A stretch of DNA of 43,611 bases from Nymphaea colorata. Taxonomy: Eukaryota; Streptophyta; Magnoliopsida; Nymphaeales; Nymphaeaceae. Below are positions 34,244 through 43,611 of the stretch, piece after piece. The stretch's first letter is position 1, and each line of letters begins with the position of its first letter. The stretch lies in assembly GCF_008831285.2 (NCBI RefSeq), contig NW_022204664.1:1-43611 (forward strand), written 5' to 3'. Below the pieces are notes generated by a model, which was not told where the DNA came from, searched no databases, and saw nothing but the letters and a program-made list of their open reading frames with translations. The position numbers and the translations under genes were made by a program.

Positions 34244-34894
34244 TTATTGATATAAGATTATTAATATTAGTGGTATATGAGATTGATTTATACTGGATAT
34301 TGAATATGTCAAGCTTAGCCAATTCTTTCGTAATAAATCTTTAGTTTCATCATTATAGGAGTTTTAGTTTATTATGACCAACTGAAGACGAATAATGTTT
34401 TCTTGCTAATTTTAAAATACCTTTGGCCATCTGGGAGTTATTTGGAGAAGCTTTTTTCCTCAAAAAATAAATAAATCTCAAAATGTTTGCCTTGAAGCCA
34501 TTTTAAGTGAGGATCATATATCAAGAAAATTTTGGGGATTGCATTATTCATAGATGCCTTTGGAACTTTTTGTTTGATTTTTTTATGTCGTTTTTGTTGT
34601 TTATCGTTTAATGAGTTAGGCTGAAAATCGATGATATCATCAGAAGCAGGAAAGGCAAACCAATTCTTTTTGATGGTGAAAACCGAGAAAACACAATAAT
34701 TCCTTAATTAAATCGGCTGATTAGTCAATATTGCTTTTATTACTTTCTAAAATTTAAGTTTAGAATGTAGATGAACTCGAACACCGTGATTAATAAAACA
34801 CATACATAAACTATAAGAAGAATGAAAATGTTATGATGATCATCTGCGACTGATATAGTAGCTATCCCGCCAGCTTCGCGCCTCTTCCTCTTTC
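34244..34894. other. Intergenic spacer
   Basis: Promoter of member 12 (CCAGTATAAATC 48 bases upstream of its ATG), then AT-rich sequence up to the stop of the coiled-coil gene. Nothing else recognised. Confidence 0.5.
34291..34296 (-). promoter_or_regulatory. Shared CCAGTA element, member 12
   Basis: Coding strand ATATCCAGTATAAATC, 48 bases upstream of the ATG. Confidence 0.42.
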
Positions 34895-36298
34895 TCAATC
34901 TTTAGCCTATGTAACTTTAGTTCTCATGCCCAGGTCTCTGACTTTCATCGATAATAAGTCTCTTTCTCGTCCGATATGTACGAACTCTTGCTTACACTGC
35001 TCTAACTCAAGAGAGCTTTCCAACAGAACTTACTTCAAGTGTCTGATTTCCCTGCAAAGGGCCGTGTTTTCGCTTTTGACAAAGCGAATTTAGTCGTTTT
35101 GAGTTATTAGGACGTTATTTTATTGTCGTAAGTCATCTATGAGAAAAGATAGCTGATCCTTTTCTCGTTAGAAGTCTGATAAGTTTAGCTTGATATCTGA
35201 TTGGAGTTGACTGATGGTAGCGTCCTTAGAGATAATCTACTTTTCAGATGATACGATTACATCTCTCAGCTCTTATTGAATTTTAGCTATTTGCAAGTTT
35301 AGGGAGTCTATTTCCTATTTTAGCCTTATTTTCTCGTGGTTCAAATTAGTAATCTCCTCGGTCGTGCTTTTGGTTAATTCAACGATTTTCTGCTTTTATT
35401 CATTGAGAGCGGCATGCAGGTTATCAATGCTGTTCTCTTTACTTGATATGATGTCTTTGAGTCTGTTTGCTTAAGCTTCAAAGACTGCAGTAATGTCCTT
35501 AAGTTCTGGTTTTTATTGTCAATTCATGAAGACGCTTATTCTCCACTTTCTAAAGCTCGCTTTTGTGGATTCTTTCGAGTGCTTATTTTTATCTTTATTT
35601 CTCAAGCTGATTTTTTTAAAGTTGACCCTTGAAGTCGACTTAAGTGTTATAAAGCTTTCTACTTAGCTATTCATATTCAGCTTTCCCTTTAGCCACTCAT
35701 TCTTCATCCGATTTTAGGTATCTTCCAATTTTTCGCAAACATTTTTGTAATGAATCTCTAATTTCTAATGATTCTTTGTAAGTTCCTCATAGTTGCTTCC
35801 TCCGTGATCCAATTGTTCTCTTAATTCTGATACCTCTATCTAAAGCTCCTTTATTCTACTTTCCATGAGTTATTTTTCAGATTGCGCATATTTTGCCTCT
35901 TCCTCCTTGGCCAAAATATTCTTCTGCATCTCTTAGTTGAAGAGTTTTTGAATGGCCTTGATTCTCTGTTCATGTTTTACTTCATTATCCGCTAGCATTT
36001 TCTTGTACATGGCGATCTGTTGGTACAATGTTTGCTAAATTCCATCCTTTTCCTCTTGCAGTTGGCTGAGTCTATCCTTCAAAAGACTGTTGTAGGTGAC
36101 TGATTCACGAACCTTGCTTGATTATTCTTCAATTTTCTTGAGAGTGGTTGCTTCCTTGAAGAGAACATTGTCAGCTAGTTTGCTTGGAGTGTAAGTCAAA
36201 CTGGCATAGGCGCTTTTACCGAACTTCTCAGGAGATAAGTTAAGCAATTTAGAAGGAGATTATCCACGGGAGAGATGGCTGTCCAAAAGTCTTTCCAT
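34895..36298 (-). CDS. Long coiled-coil protein, about 467 aa
   Basis: ATG at 36298 (MERLLDSHLSRGESPSKLL), TGA at 34895-34897. After a Ser/Pro-containing head of about 60 residues, nearly the whole chain is heptad-like and rich in Glu, Lys and Leu (SQLQEEKDGIEQTLYQQI, ELREQLDHG, RLKDIISSKENSIDNLH, EEIDSLNLQIAKIQEEL). Glu is written TAA/TAG dozens of times, so under the standard code the gene is shattered. Two compensating one-base shifts lie near 35660 and 35490. No motor or other enzymatic domain. Coiled-coil proteins of this style are common in ciliary and basal-body structures, but no specific family can be named. Shares its strand with the aromatic hydroxylase upstream, 121 bases away. 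Confidence 0.78.
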
Positions 36299-36419
36299 TG
36301 TGAAATTAAATTTTATATTTTAAGTTGCTTATCATATAAAATTTATTTTGGAAAAAGCTAAATAGGAAAAAAATAATGGCCATGATGGTGCAATTTTTCC
36401 TAAGTTTGATGGATTAATA

Positions 36420-37549
36420 TCAATATTCTGAAATATATACAAATTATGAATATCTTTCATTTTTAACTTCCCTACAATAGCGAAAACTCTCTTTTCTTGT
36501 CATTATATTGAAGAGAGAAGGCCTCTGGAGGTTTTCCAAATTATATAGCTTTTAGAGGGCTGATTACAGTGATTCTGAGAGATAAAAGTTTTCGAATGGC
36601 TTTTGATAGTCAATTTACTCAGTTGGATAATCAACTATTGGCTAAAAGGCTTCCAACTATAATCTCCTTTCTCCAGACGCTAAATAGCAAGTTATTTACA
36701 ATCATATCAGCAACACACCCTCCGAAACCACCCCCAATGGCCTTAATCTCTCCATCTTACCTGCATATCCATACTAGATAGTGCTGATAAATGCAAGGCT
36801 AAGTTTCTTAATGTCTTAATCGGTTGCCCTAGGGACAACTATCCAATTTTTGCGATATTTTCTACCTTATGGGACAAATACTGCTATCTTTGGGTCGGCT
36901 AGCTGAGGAATGTGGCCAACGTAGTCGTGAATGAGGTCAGGTTCGACAGTAAAGTCTATGGATTGCGGATGCCTGATGAATTGGGCAGAGCAAAATACCT
37001 TAAAGGCAAGACAATTTAGGAATATCTACTCTAGATGATGCCAGCACGGTTTTATTATAAACCCTGACTTCTCTTGGAGGTAGTCTGATAAATCATTCAT
37101 GTTTGGTATATTCTTGGAAAATTCGAGTTTTCTCTATATTTATTTGATGTTTTGCAAATAGGACTGATTCATAACTCTTGGGTGATAATGATAAAGTTTC
37201 TTTAATGCCTGCTCCAGGTATTGTGATCCTCTTCTGTGTACTTAACAGTCTTGATTTTTTATCCTAACTTATGAAAGATTGCAAAATTGCCAATTTCTTG
37301 TCTTCTTTTTGCATAATGCATATCTCGATACTATGGAGCATCAATCGACCTATCCAAGGCCATACGCTCAAGCCCAACTTTATTGAGGTCTTATAGCTTT
37401 CTGGGGATCTTCCCAATTAGTATTTAAACATTTCTCATTTTTTTCAACAATTATTTATCTACTAATTTATATATATCGTTTTATTGCTGATCCAAAGGAT
37501 CGATTGGGTAAATTTTTTTAGGTCATTCTCCACTTCAAACTGCCAACAT
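36420..37549 (-). CDS. Aromatic amino acid hydroxylase (phenylalanine-4-hydroxylase-like)
   Basis: Pterin- and iron-dependent monooxygenase, about 375 aa. Seen in order: APEYRDMHYAKRRQEIGNFA, KTVKYTEEDHNTWSR, KLYHYHPRVMNQSYL, NDLSDYLQEKSGFIIKP, CLAFKVFCSAQFIRHP, and the metal site EPDLIHDYVGHIPQLADP (both His) with the third ligand in STIEYGYAGK. It ends with YQKPFENFYLSESLESALEK and RPSLFNIMT. These match the catalytic domain of the phenylalanine/tyrosine/tryptophan hydroxylases; the exact substrate is not decided. The length leaves no room for an N-terminal ACT regulatory domain. The segment after residue about 260 (36600-36740) is scrambled by two shifts. Start placed at the ATG at 37549, with a shift just after it. 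Head-to-head with the phosphatase, only 41 bases apart. Confidence 0.88.
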
Positions 37550-37590
37550 TTATTAATTGTAATTCTAATTTGAAATTAAGCGAGAATCAA

Positions 37591-38531
37591 ATGGGCTTTG
37601 ATGTTGACCGCCTCCTATAAAAAACACTCAAATGCGAGATACTAGACCAGCAAGCCATCCAAATCCTCTGCTTCAAACTGAAGGACATCCTCATATAGTA
37701 AAAAAATGTGGAAAGAGTTTCCCTACCGATTACGGTGGTGGTGATGTTCATGGACAGTTCTTCGATGTCCTCGAAATATTCAAAGTGGAGGAGAGCTTCC
37801 CTATACCAGCTATCTTTTTCTTGGAGATTATGTGATAGAGGCGCACACAGTGTATAGACAATCACGTTGCTATGCTTACTAAAATTGAAATACCCCGACC
37901 AAATTCTCTTGATCAGAGGAAACCACGAGCTCAGAGCAATCACTCAAAACTATGGCTTCTATATGGAGTGCCAGAATAAATTTGGAAACACAGCTGTTTG
38001 GGAGCTTATACCGATTTATTTGACTTCTTTCCCATCTGTGCCATAGCAAATAGCGATATATTCGCTGTTCACGGCGGTCTTTCGCCTCTGATCGAGTCAG
38101 TTGATCAAATCGAAAGCCTGAACAGGTTCCAGTAAATACCCCACGATGGACCTCTTTGCGATTTGATGTGGAGCGACCCTGAAGAAGGATAACAGGATTT
38201 GTGATCTCTCCACGAGGAGCAGGCTACATCTTCGGAGAAGAAGTTCTTCAAAAGTATTTACACTATAATGGTTCACGCACTTAACGAGAGCTCACCAGCT
38301 TGCACATAAGGATATCAGCTGCTATTCAAAAACGCATTATCAACTGTCTGGTCAGCTCCTAACTATGTCTATCGCATGGGAAATATGGCTTCGATTATGT
38401 AAGTCAACGAGTTCGGATAGAAATCTTTCAATATTTTTTCAGAGAGCCCTGAAAACGTAGCAAGAGGAATCGTTGCAGCGGCTGCAGATTCAAAACTCAT
38501 CAAGAATTAGACTGAGAAGTATTTCATGTGA
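37591..38531 (+). CDS. PP2A/PP4/PP6-like protein phosphatase catalytic subunit
   Basis: PPP-family Ser/Thr phosphatase, about 313 aa. Motifs: [24 protein letters not shown] (metal ligands), [64 protein letters not shown] and [16 protein letters not shown]. The C-terminus KYFM recalls the methylated YFL of PP2A-type enzymes. Glu is TAG/TAA at conserved columns: ILIEEKNV, HSVETITLL, RFQEIPH, SIMEVNEF. The family toxin-sensitivity loop reads YVYRMGN in place of YCYRCGN. At least six shifts; those at about 37740, 37787, 37833, 38203 and 38310 each fit one missing G in a GG/GGG run, and that at 38007 a missing T. TGA at 38529-38531. Confidence 0.92.
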
Positions 38532-39771
38532 TGCTTTGATTTTGTGTTGATCTAACTCTAATAAATAGGAATACAAAAAAGAACAATATAAATCATGAAG
38601 GTTTGCGAAGCAAGTATTTGTTGATTATGAACTATTTTCCTTCACTTATTGGCATTTACTTTCGAATTTCATGGTGAGGATATCAAATTGCTTCTGCATT
38701 ATGTCCAATTTCTGCCTATTCTATATCTTGACATTTTCCAAAATAGCCTTAAACTAGGTTTATTGGTTGAAACTGATGACTTTTTCGCGTTATAATTAGT
38801 ATTTCCACATTTTGGCCCTATTGAACCATTCTTCGTTGGAGTGTTCTTCAGTTATCCTGGGCTAGCTGTATATCTTTTGAAGCTCTGGCTCCTAGATACA
38901 AGTTTGGCAGAAAGAATCCTGGACGTAGAGAGGGAAGCATTATGTCTGTATCTAAACTTATGAAGTGCATGCCTTCACTTGTGATTGAGAGAGAGACTAG
39001 TTTAACCTTTGGAGCTATTGATTTTATTCATACAACTAGCTTAGATCCTTTTCTATCTTCGTTACTCTTATAGCTATTGCTTCTTTTTCTTTTAGTTTGG
39101 ACTATAAATCAGCCACTTTCTTTTCGTATTATTTATTTTTTTCTTCAAGCATCCTTATTTTTTCTTAGTATTCCCTTTTAGCATATCAATTTAGATGTTT
39201 TTAACTTTTTCATTTTCCTTCTACGCTCTTGGAATACTTTCATTCAAATTGTTGCTCTAAAATAGTCTGATTTCCTTCAGCACATCAGCCTTACAGTTAT
39301 TAATCGTCTTAATGGCTCGCGCCTTGAGATTGATCAGTTGGGGCTGGTCAGTATACTGTTTTATTTGTTATTAATCTTTTTGCTTTGTCATTTGGAAGAC
39401 TCAGTTTAGACATTTGTGCAAGTGAGGAGTGGCTTATGTTTTGGGAGAGAATGGCATTCAAGATTGAATTTTCACAGGATGCATCTAGGCACGATTTGCC
39501 TATGCATTTTCTACCTGTTGCTAAAGAAGTTAATGCTTGATGATTTCGTTCTGTGGTTATTGATGCTGTTAAATGCTGGCTAGTTGGCTCTCTAGCTAAC
39601 TTGGTAGGTCTGCCTCATTTTTTGTGCATCGAGCGATTCCTGAAGAACTTGAAGATCGTATTTGACGTTCTCCTTAGTTACTTCATTTCGATGAGCCAGT
39701 GACTCATCTACTTTAGATTTTCTTTTCAATTTTGATAAATAAATGGGTTCCTTTAGGCCTGACTTCTGCAT
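38490..39771 (-). CDS. Coiled-coil protein, about 420 aa
   Basis: ATG at 39771 (MQKSGLKEPIYLSKLKRKSK). A Ser-rich segment with IGKSCLDASCENSIL is followed by heptad-rich stretches (LINLKARAIKTINNCKADVL, EEKNKEYEKKVADLESKLKE, KIEKDLSELYEENQELQRLN) and a C-terminal coil (FKAILENVKIENRQKLDIMQ). Three or four one-base shifts. In the last frame the first TGA is at 38490-38492, inside the end of the oppositely oriented phosphatase gene; an earlier true end is possible if another shift exists near 38580. Family not recognised. Lies 48 bases downstream of the AAA ATPase gene on the same strand. Confidence 0.66.
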
Positions 39772-39819
39772 ATACTAATATTAATTTTTATTATATAATC
39801 AGTTGAGTGTATATGAGAA

Positions 39820-41409
39820 TCAAGCAAGATGATTCGCCCTTCTTTCCTCCAAAGAAGTTAGATACTCTTCTAGGTTTGGCAGTTTTTAGTTGTTTCACGC
39901 CTTATAAGCTTCGAAGCCCATCTCCTTTCGGCATCTATGATAGACTTTATGGTTACTTTTGCATATATCGCTGATGTTTCTGCCTGAAAAATCGTCTGTT
40001 TTGCTAGCTAAAATTTAGAGGTCTTTGTCTGAAAGATGCTTTGCGTATCTTTTGAAAATAGCTGCTCTTGAGTGTTTGTCAGGGAGTGAAAAGTTCACAG
40101 CCAAGTCGATTCTGCTCAACATAGCGGGGTCAAGGTCTCCTTTTCTATTGGTAGCACATATAAGCAAACGTTAGTGCTTGATTCGAAACTGTCAATCTTT
40201 CTCAAAAGTGTAGAGAGAATTCTCCTGCTGGCTTCGTGCATGTCTGTGTTTCTATTGCCTGCGAGCGCGTCGATTTCATCGATAAATACGATAACTTTGC
40301 CAAGCTATCCACAGAGTTCCCACATTTGTGCTAATTTTGTTTCGCTTTAACCGTATATTTGCTCATGATGGCCTAGGTGGGAATATAGATCAACGGGATA
40401 TTGACTTGCTGAGCTATGATCTTTGCACTGGTTGTCTTTCCAGTCCTGGAGGGCCTTAGAATAGAACTGCTTTTGGCCGGTTTGGTTCATATTTTACACG
40501 AGTATTGACTGTGATTTCATCATATATTTCTGGATAGTTGAGAGCAAGTAGCACTGTATCTTCAATCAATCTCTTTTGATTTTAGTATCCGGCTAAGCAA
40601 TCCCAATCTAAAGTGACTGTTTTGTCGTTAGGATCAAAGACTGTTAATCCAAGTTCTGTTAATTTATTCAACAACTCATTTCCTTTTTTCTTCTTTCCTT
40701 GTGGGCTATTCTTATTGGGAATCCAGTTGCAGGCTCATGCATATTGATGTTTTGCTTCTTTGGTTTTACCACTTATTTATATACAGCAGCCAAAGCTTTA
40801 TGATTTTTTCGGTTATTAGATCATCTTTATTGAAAATTAATCTAAAATTAGGTCTTTAATTGGTCATAATTCCAGTCAAAGTTAGTCTTCCTTTCTGTGG
40901 TGCTAATTAAGAACTTTTACTTTTGAATTTAGGGTCGTTTTCTTAAAAATCAACATAGAAAGTAGTCAAGTTATTATTGGGATTCGTGAAGACTTTCATA
41001 TCAGTAACTCTGAAACTTTTATCAGTTTGATAGCATTCATGAAAGTGGAAATTAAGGTAAAGAGGTCGCACTTTCTTTGATCGATCTCGAAGATGATCTC
41101 ATAGGTATTCCCCCTTAGCTCATACTTTATTTCGGGGTATATGGTCGTTTGCCCATACTCGCTACGCAGAGAGTTGATTTATTTATTCATGAGACTCTTC
41201 AAGTTTCGAATTGCTTCATCTTATATCGCGTATACGTATCCTAAACTGAGAGCCATTCCTGTCCTACTAAAAATGCTCTACTGAAATTCGGAAAGGTGGC
41301 TTTTGATGCTCGTAATAAATTGGCTTTGAATTTGGTGAGGTGCCTGAGTTGATGAATGAGGAAAGTCGAGAACTTATATGAATTTAGGATCATTATAATA
41401 TTACCTCAT
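39820..41409 (-). CDS. AAA ATPase, organellar plant-like type
   Basis: About 529 aa. An N-terminal region of about 250 residues (MREYYNDPKFIEVLDFPHSS, GMALSLGYVYAIEDEAIRNL, KYELRGNTYEIIFEID) precedes one AAA module: LAGYENQKRLIEDTVLLALN, Walker A FEGPPGTGKTTSAKIIA (one base missing near 40450), PLIYIPTEAIMSKYYGES (Glu is TAG), Walker B VIVFIDEIDAL, sensor ATNRKGDLDPAMLSRIDLAV with the arginine finger, and the small-domain motif SGRNISDIC. FEGPPG and the PTEAIMSKYYGE segment are, from memory, typical of a plant/protist AAA group with organellar members. An in-frame TGA at 39895-39897 precedes a well-formed tail (KLPNLEEYLTSLEERRANHL) ending at TGA 39820; the protein may end at either. Several one-base shifts. 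Confidence 0.85.
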
Positions 41410-41695
41410 TTAAAACATTATTATTTTATCCCCTACGCATAAGGAAATCAAGCACAAAATTACCACCTTATTGGCATGGTTTTATCTTAGAAACAACTCT
41501 TTCGAAAATATCAAAGAAAAAGATGAATGGCCGTCTAATTAGGTGATTAAAGTTTACAAGCCATACTTTAATAGAGCATTTGACTAAGTTTTAGTTGGAT
41601 TTATTCTTAAATATCAAAATTTTCCTTTTCTTATGATACATGCAAATATGGCTCGGCCACATCTTCCCTTAAACGAGAAAGATGTAAAGATTTGA
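41378..41695 (+). CDS. Possible small protein, 105 aa
   Basis: Uninterrupted frame with ATG at 41378 and TGA at 41693-41695. The sequence is balanced and protein-like (ITTLLAWFYLRNNSFENIK, VYKPYFNRAFDEVLVGFILK, FLMIHANMARPHLPLNEKD), with Glu encoded four times by TAA/TAG. Family not recognised. Its start overlaps the first codons of the divergent AAA gene by 32 bases, so one of the two starts may be wrong; an internal AAA start at GMALSL would remove the overlap. Confidence 0.38.
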
Positions 41696-41877
41696 TTTTC
41701 AATCATATGGGCAAGGGTCCTTTTACGATGATCGCATCATCTGATTTCTTAAATACTGTTAAATTAAATCAATAATCAGGAGTAGAATATTTATTAAGGG
41801 GTAGAATATTGATAATCTTATAACTACTCGAAAACTCACTATTTTTCCATATATTAATTCATCTTCCCGTCAGCAGC

Positions 41878-43301
41878 ATGCAAGCAGTCAAGAAACTGGC
41901 ATCAGAGAAATGGAAAACTTACCTCATTACCTTTTTCGATTATGTTGCTCTTCATAACATGAGAATGAGCTACTCCCAGATTAAACCCAATTCCAAACAT
42001 CTTTCGACAAAGCAACCTTTGGCTGGGCTCTTCGATGCACTGGTCTACCTCTCCTTAGGAATGGGCTTCTTTTTCAGGTTTTTGCTTTAAGGCAAAAGAA
42101 TCTTCTAAAGTCATACATAATCTTTATCTCCATAGCCTGTGCTGCCTATCTAGTAATCCCAATCATCTCCATAATACTGGGCAATGGCGTAACTGATAAC
42201 TACCTATTGAAGGAAATAGTACCAGGACTTGCGCTTTGGTCTTTGGCTTTTGCCAATTCCCAGCATGGCCGACCTTACTAACTCTAACAAACGAACATTT
42301 CAATCTAGAGAAAGAAGGAACAGCATTGGAACTTGGTCGGCAAATGGTGATCTTGGCAACATTATTGGCTTTGCATTGGCCGGTCTCATTGTGAATGGTT
42401 TGGGTTTAGATGGGAATTCGCTATGATCGCAGCAGCTACTCTCAAGCTTATCATGGCCTTCACAGTCTTCTTTTTCTTAAAAGAATCTGAATCACCAAAA
42501 CAAGATAACCTCTCCTAAAGCCTTCTTCAAGATGAATCAGAAAATCCACTCTATAGTCACTTGGACCCAAAAGACAAACGCTACAAATTCAAGAAGTTCC
42601 TTGTTTTCGCTAAATAAACAATAAAACCTCTTGAAAACAAGTTATATCTTTTTGCTTTTGGCCTATTGAAGTCTATTCTTTATGGATTTTTACTATGGAT
42701 GCCAACCTACCTCACACATAATGGCTTCAAAACTTACTCTTCTTCAGTTCCTATAGTCTTCAATGCTGGTACTCTAGTTGGGTCATCATTACTTGGCTAT
42801 TTTTACAAAGACCACTCAAATTCTAACGTAAATAGCTTATCCTTTAAGTTAAAACTTCACTTGAAAAATTACTCTTTGTTCTATTCTTGCATTGGAGTCA
42901 CAGCAATCTTTGTCGTTTTTTACATAATTACGCCTGAGATCATTGCTTACTTCATTCTAAGTGCTATTAGTGGTGCCTTCTTGGGAGGTTGCTTTAATAT
43001 GCTAGCCGGAAATGAAGTTGTCTCTATCAGCAGTGGCAAGAAGAGTGAAGTCAACCTTTTGTCAACATTCTCAATGTTCTGTGGAAACATTATGGTCGGT
43101 TTGGTAGAGATAGTGATTGGTGTTATCTTAGACTTGAAGCATGATCCATCAGGATAGAAGAAACTGTTCATCATACAGATTGCGCTTGGCGCTGTTTCGA
43201 TCTTAACGCTGTTCTGGCGTTCTACTCTCATCAAAAAACGTCTGCAGAAACAGGCATGCGATTATATAAAAGCTGAAGATTAGACTACTAATCCACAGTG
43301 A
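41878..43301 (+). CDS. Major facilitator, SLC37-like sugar-phosphate transporter
   Basis: Polytopic membrane protein of about 470 aa. N-terminal KWKTYLITFFDYVALHNMRM, SYSQIKP and then, across shifts, helices such as SYIIFISIACAAYLVIPIIS. The loop after helix 4 and helix 5 reads GTWSANGDLGNIIGFALAGL, matching the GLWS..ASVGNI pattern of glycerol-phosphate / hexose-phosphate exchangers (SLC37). A hydrophilic central loop (DESENPLYSHLDPKDKRYKF) separates the halves. The second half is intact from about 42420: SILYGFLLWMPTYLTHNGF, VFNAGTLVGSSLLGYF, AIFVVFYIITPEIIAYFI, GGCFNMLAGNEVVSISSG, MFCGNIMVGLVEIVIGVI and a last helix before a basic tail. TGA at 43299-43301. Shifts lie near 41995, 42085, 42235 and 42415. 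Substrate is inferred from family only. Confidence 0.87.
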
Positions 43302-43511
43302 TTGATGTATATTTTATTTTCTCAATACTTGAATTACCTATTCTTCTTTACGCAAATAAGTAAGATGATTGGCTTTAAATCCTATAAGTTTTTTTGATTG
43401 TTTCTTTCCAACCAATCATATTGATATAGTATTTGAAAAAGCTGAAGGCTTGTTTGATACTACTAAAAATCATAATATTCATATAATTCAGTTATTGATA
43501 TAAAAATTTAT

Positions 43512-43611
43512 GGGGTTGGGGTTGGGGTTGGGGTTGGGGTTGGGGTTGGGGTTGGGGTTGGGGTTGGGGTTGGGGTTGGGGTTGGGTTGGGGTTGGGGTT
43601 GGGGTTGGGGT
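43512..43611. repeat. Right telomere, G4T2 repeats
   Basis: GGGGTT units run to the last base, with one GGGTT variant near 43583. The transporter gene ends only 210 bases inside this telomere; the subtelomeric gap is AT-rich and empty. Confidence 0.97.

Noticed and set aside
36640-36740. GGGFGGC motif resembling galactokinase/GHMP kinases
   Set aside because: It arises in a shifted frame within the aromatic hydroxylase at the place of its conserved GAGLLSS-type segment; no other GHMP motif is present.
36569-37070. Plus-strand open frame (VLIGCPRDNYPIFAIF...)
   Set aside because: The opposite strand encodes the hydroxylase metal site EPDLIHDYVGHIPQL and flanking conserved motifs over the same bases.
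181-43301. TAA/TAG as glutamine (Tetrahymena/Paramecium code) or tyrosine
   Set aside because: The conserved and paralogous columns occupied by TAA/TAG are Glu, including the catalytic-region Glu of IDH and paired sites in duplicated domains.
1-43611. Search for transposase, reverse transcriptase, tRNA, rRNA or viral genes
   Set aside because: No matching motifs or cloverleaf-like sequences were recognised by eye; a computed search would be needed to exclude small RNA genes.

Overview
The window reads as one complete, linear macronuclear chromosome of a ciliate. It starts with about 81 bases of CCCCAA repeats and ends with 100 bases of GGGGTT, so both telomeres are present. The nuclear code differs from the standard one: TAA and TAG stand inside nearly every gene where relatives or internal paralogues carry glutamate (GPEI of isocitrate dehydrogenase, GEGSFG of a kinase, RFQEIPH of a phosphatase, and duplicated domains of one protein). 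TGA ends the genes. UAR = Glu with UGA = stop is the peritrich code, so the source is most likely a peritrich (Vorticella/Carchesium/Campanella-like) ciliate. All gene models below use that code.

Left arm (0.2-9.3 kb): a subtelomeric cysteine-rich membrane protein with a C-terminal RING-H2 finger; two unrecognised genes; NAD-type isocitrate dehydrogenase; a myristoylation-motif calcium-dependent protein kinase; and an ERI-1-like 3'-5' exonuclease made of two fused copies of the domain.

Centre (9.3-34.2 kb, over half of the chromosome): twelve tandem paralogues, all on the minus strand. Each encodes a signal peptide, a beta-rich domain of about 130 residues and a C-terminal set of cysteine modules that resemble CXCXC repeats (Balbiani-ring silk / VEGF-C tail type). 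The four left members are long (about 450-1010 aa, many 21-residue modules, one array almost perfectly homogenised); the eight right members are about 300 aa. Most share a CCAGTA-like element 33-80 bases upstream of the ATG. Sheath, stalk, lorica or adhesive material is an attractive but unproven role. Remnants of the exonuclease gene between the first paralogues suggest that exonuclease plus cysteine-rich gene was an early duplication unit.

Right arm (34.9-43.3 kb): two coiled-coil proteins, an aromatic amino acid hydroxylase, a PP2A/PP4/PP6-like phosphatase, a mitochondrial-type AAA ATPase, a possible small gene, and an SLC37-like sugar-phosphate transporter.

Many genes are broken by single-base shifts. 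Several clearly lie in shortened homopolymers, which suggests uncorrected sequence errors more than decay; coordinates given for such genes span all reading-frame pieces. No tRNA, rRNA, CRISPR array or transposase was recognised, and no intron could be proved.
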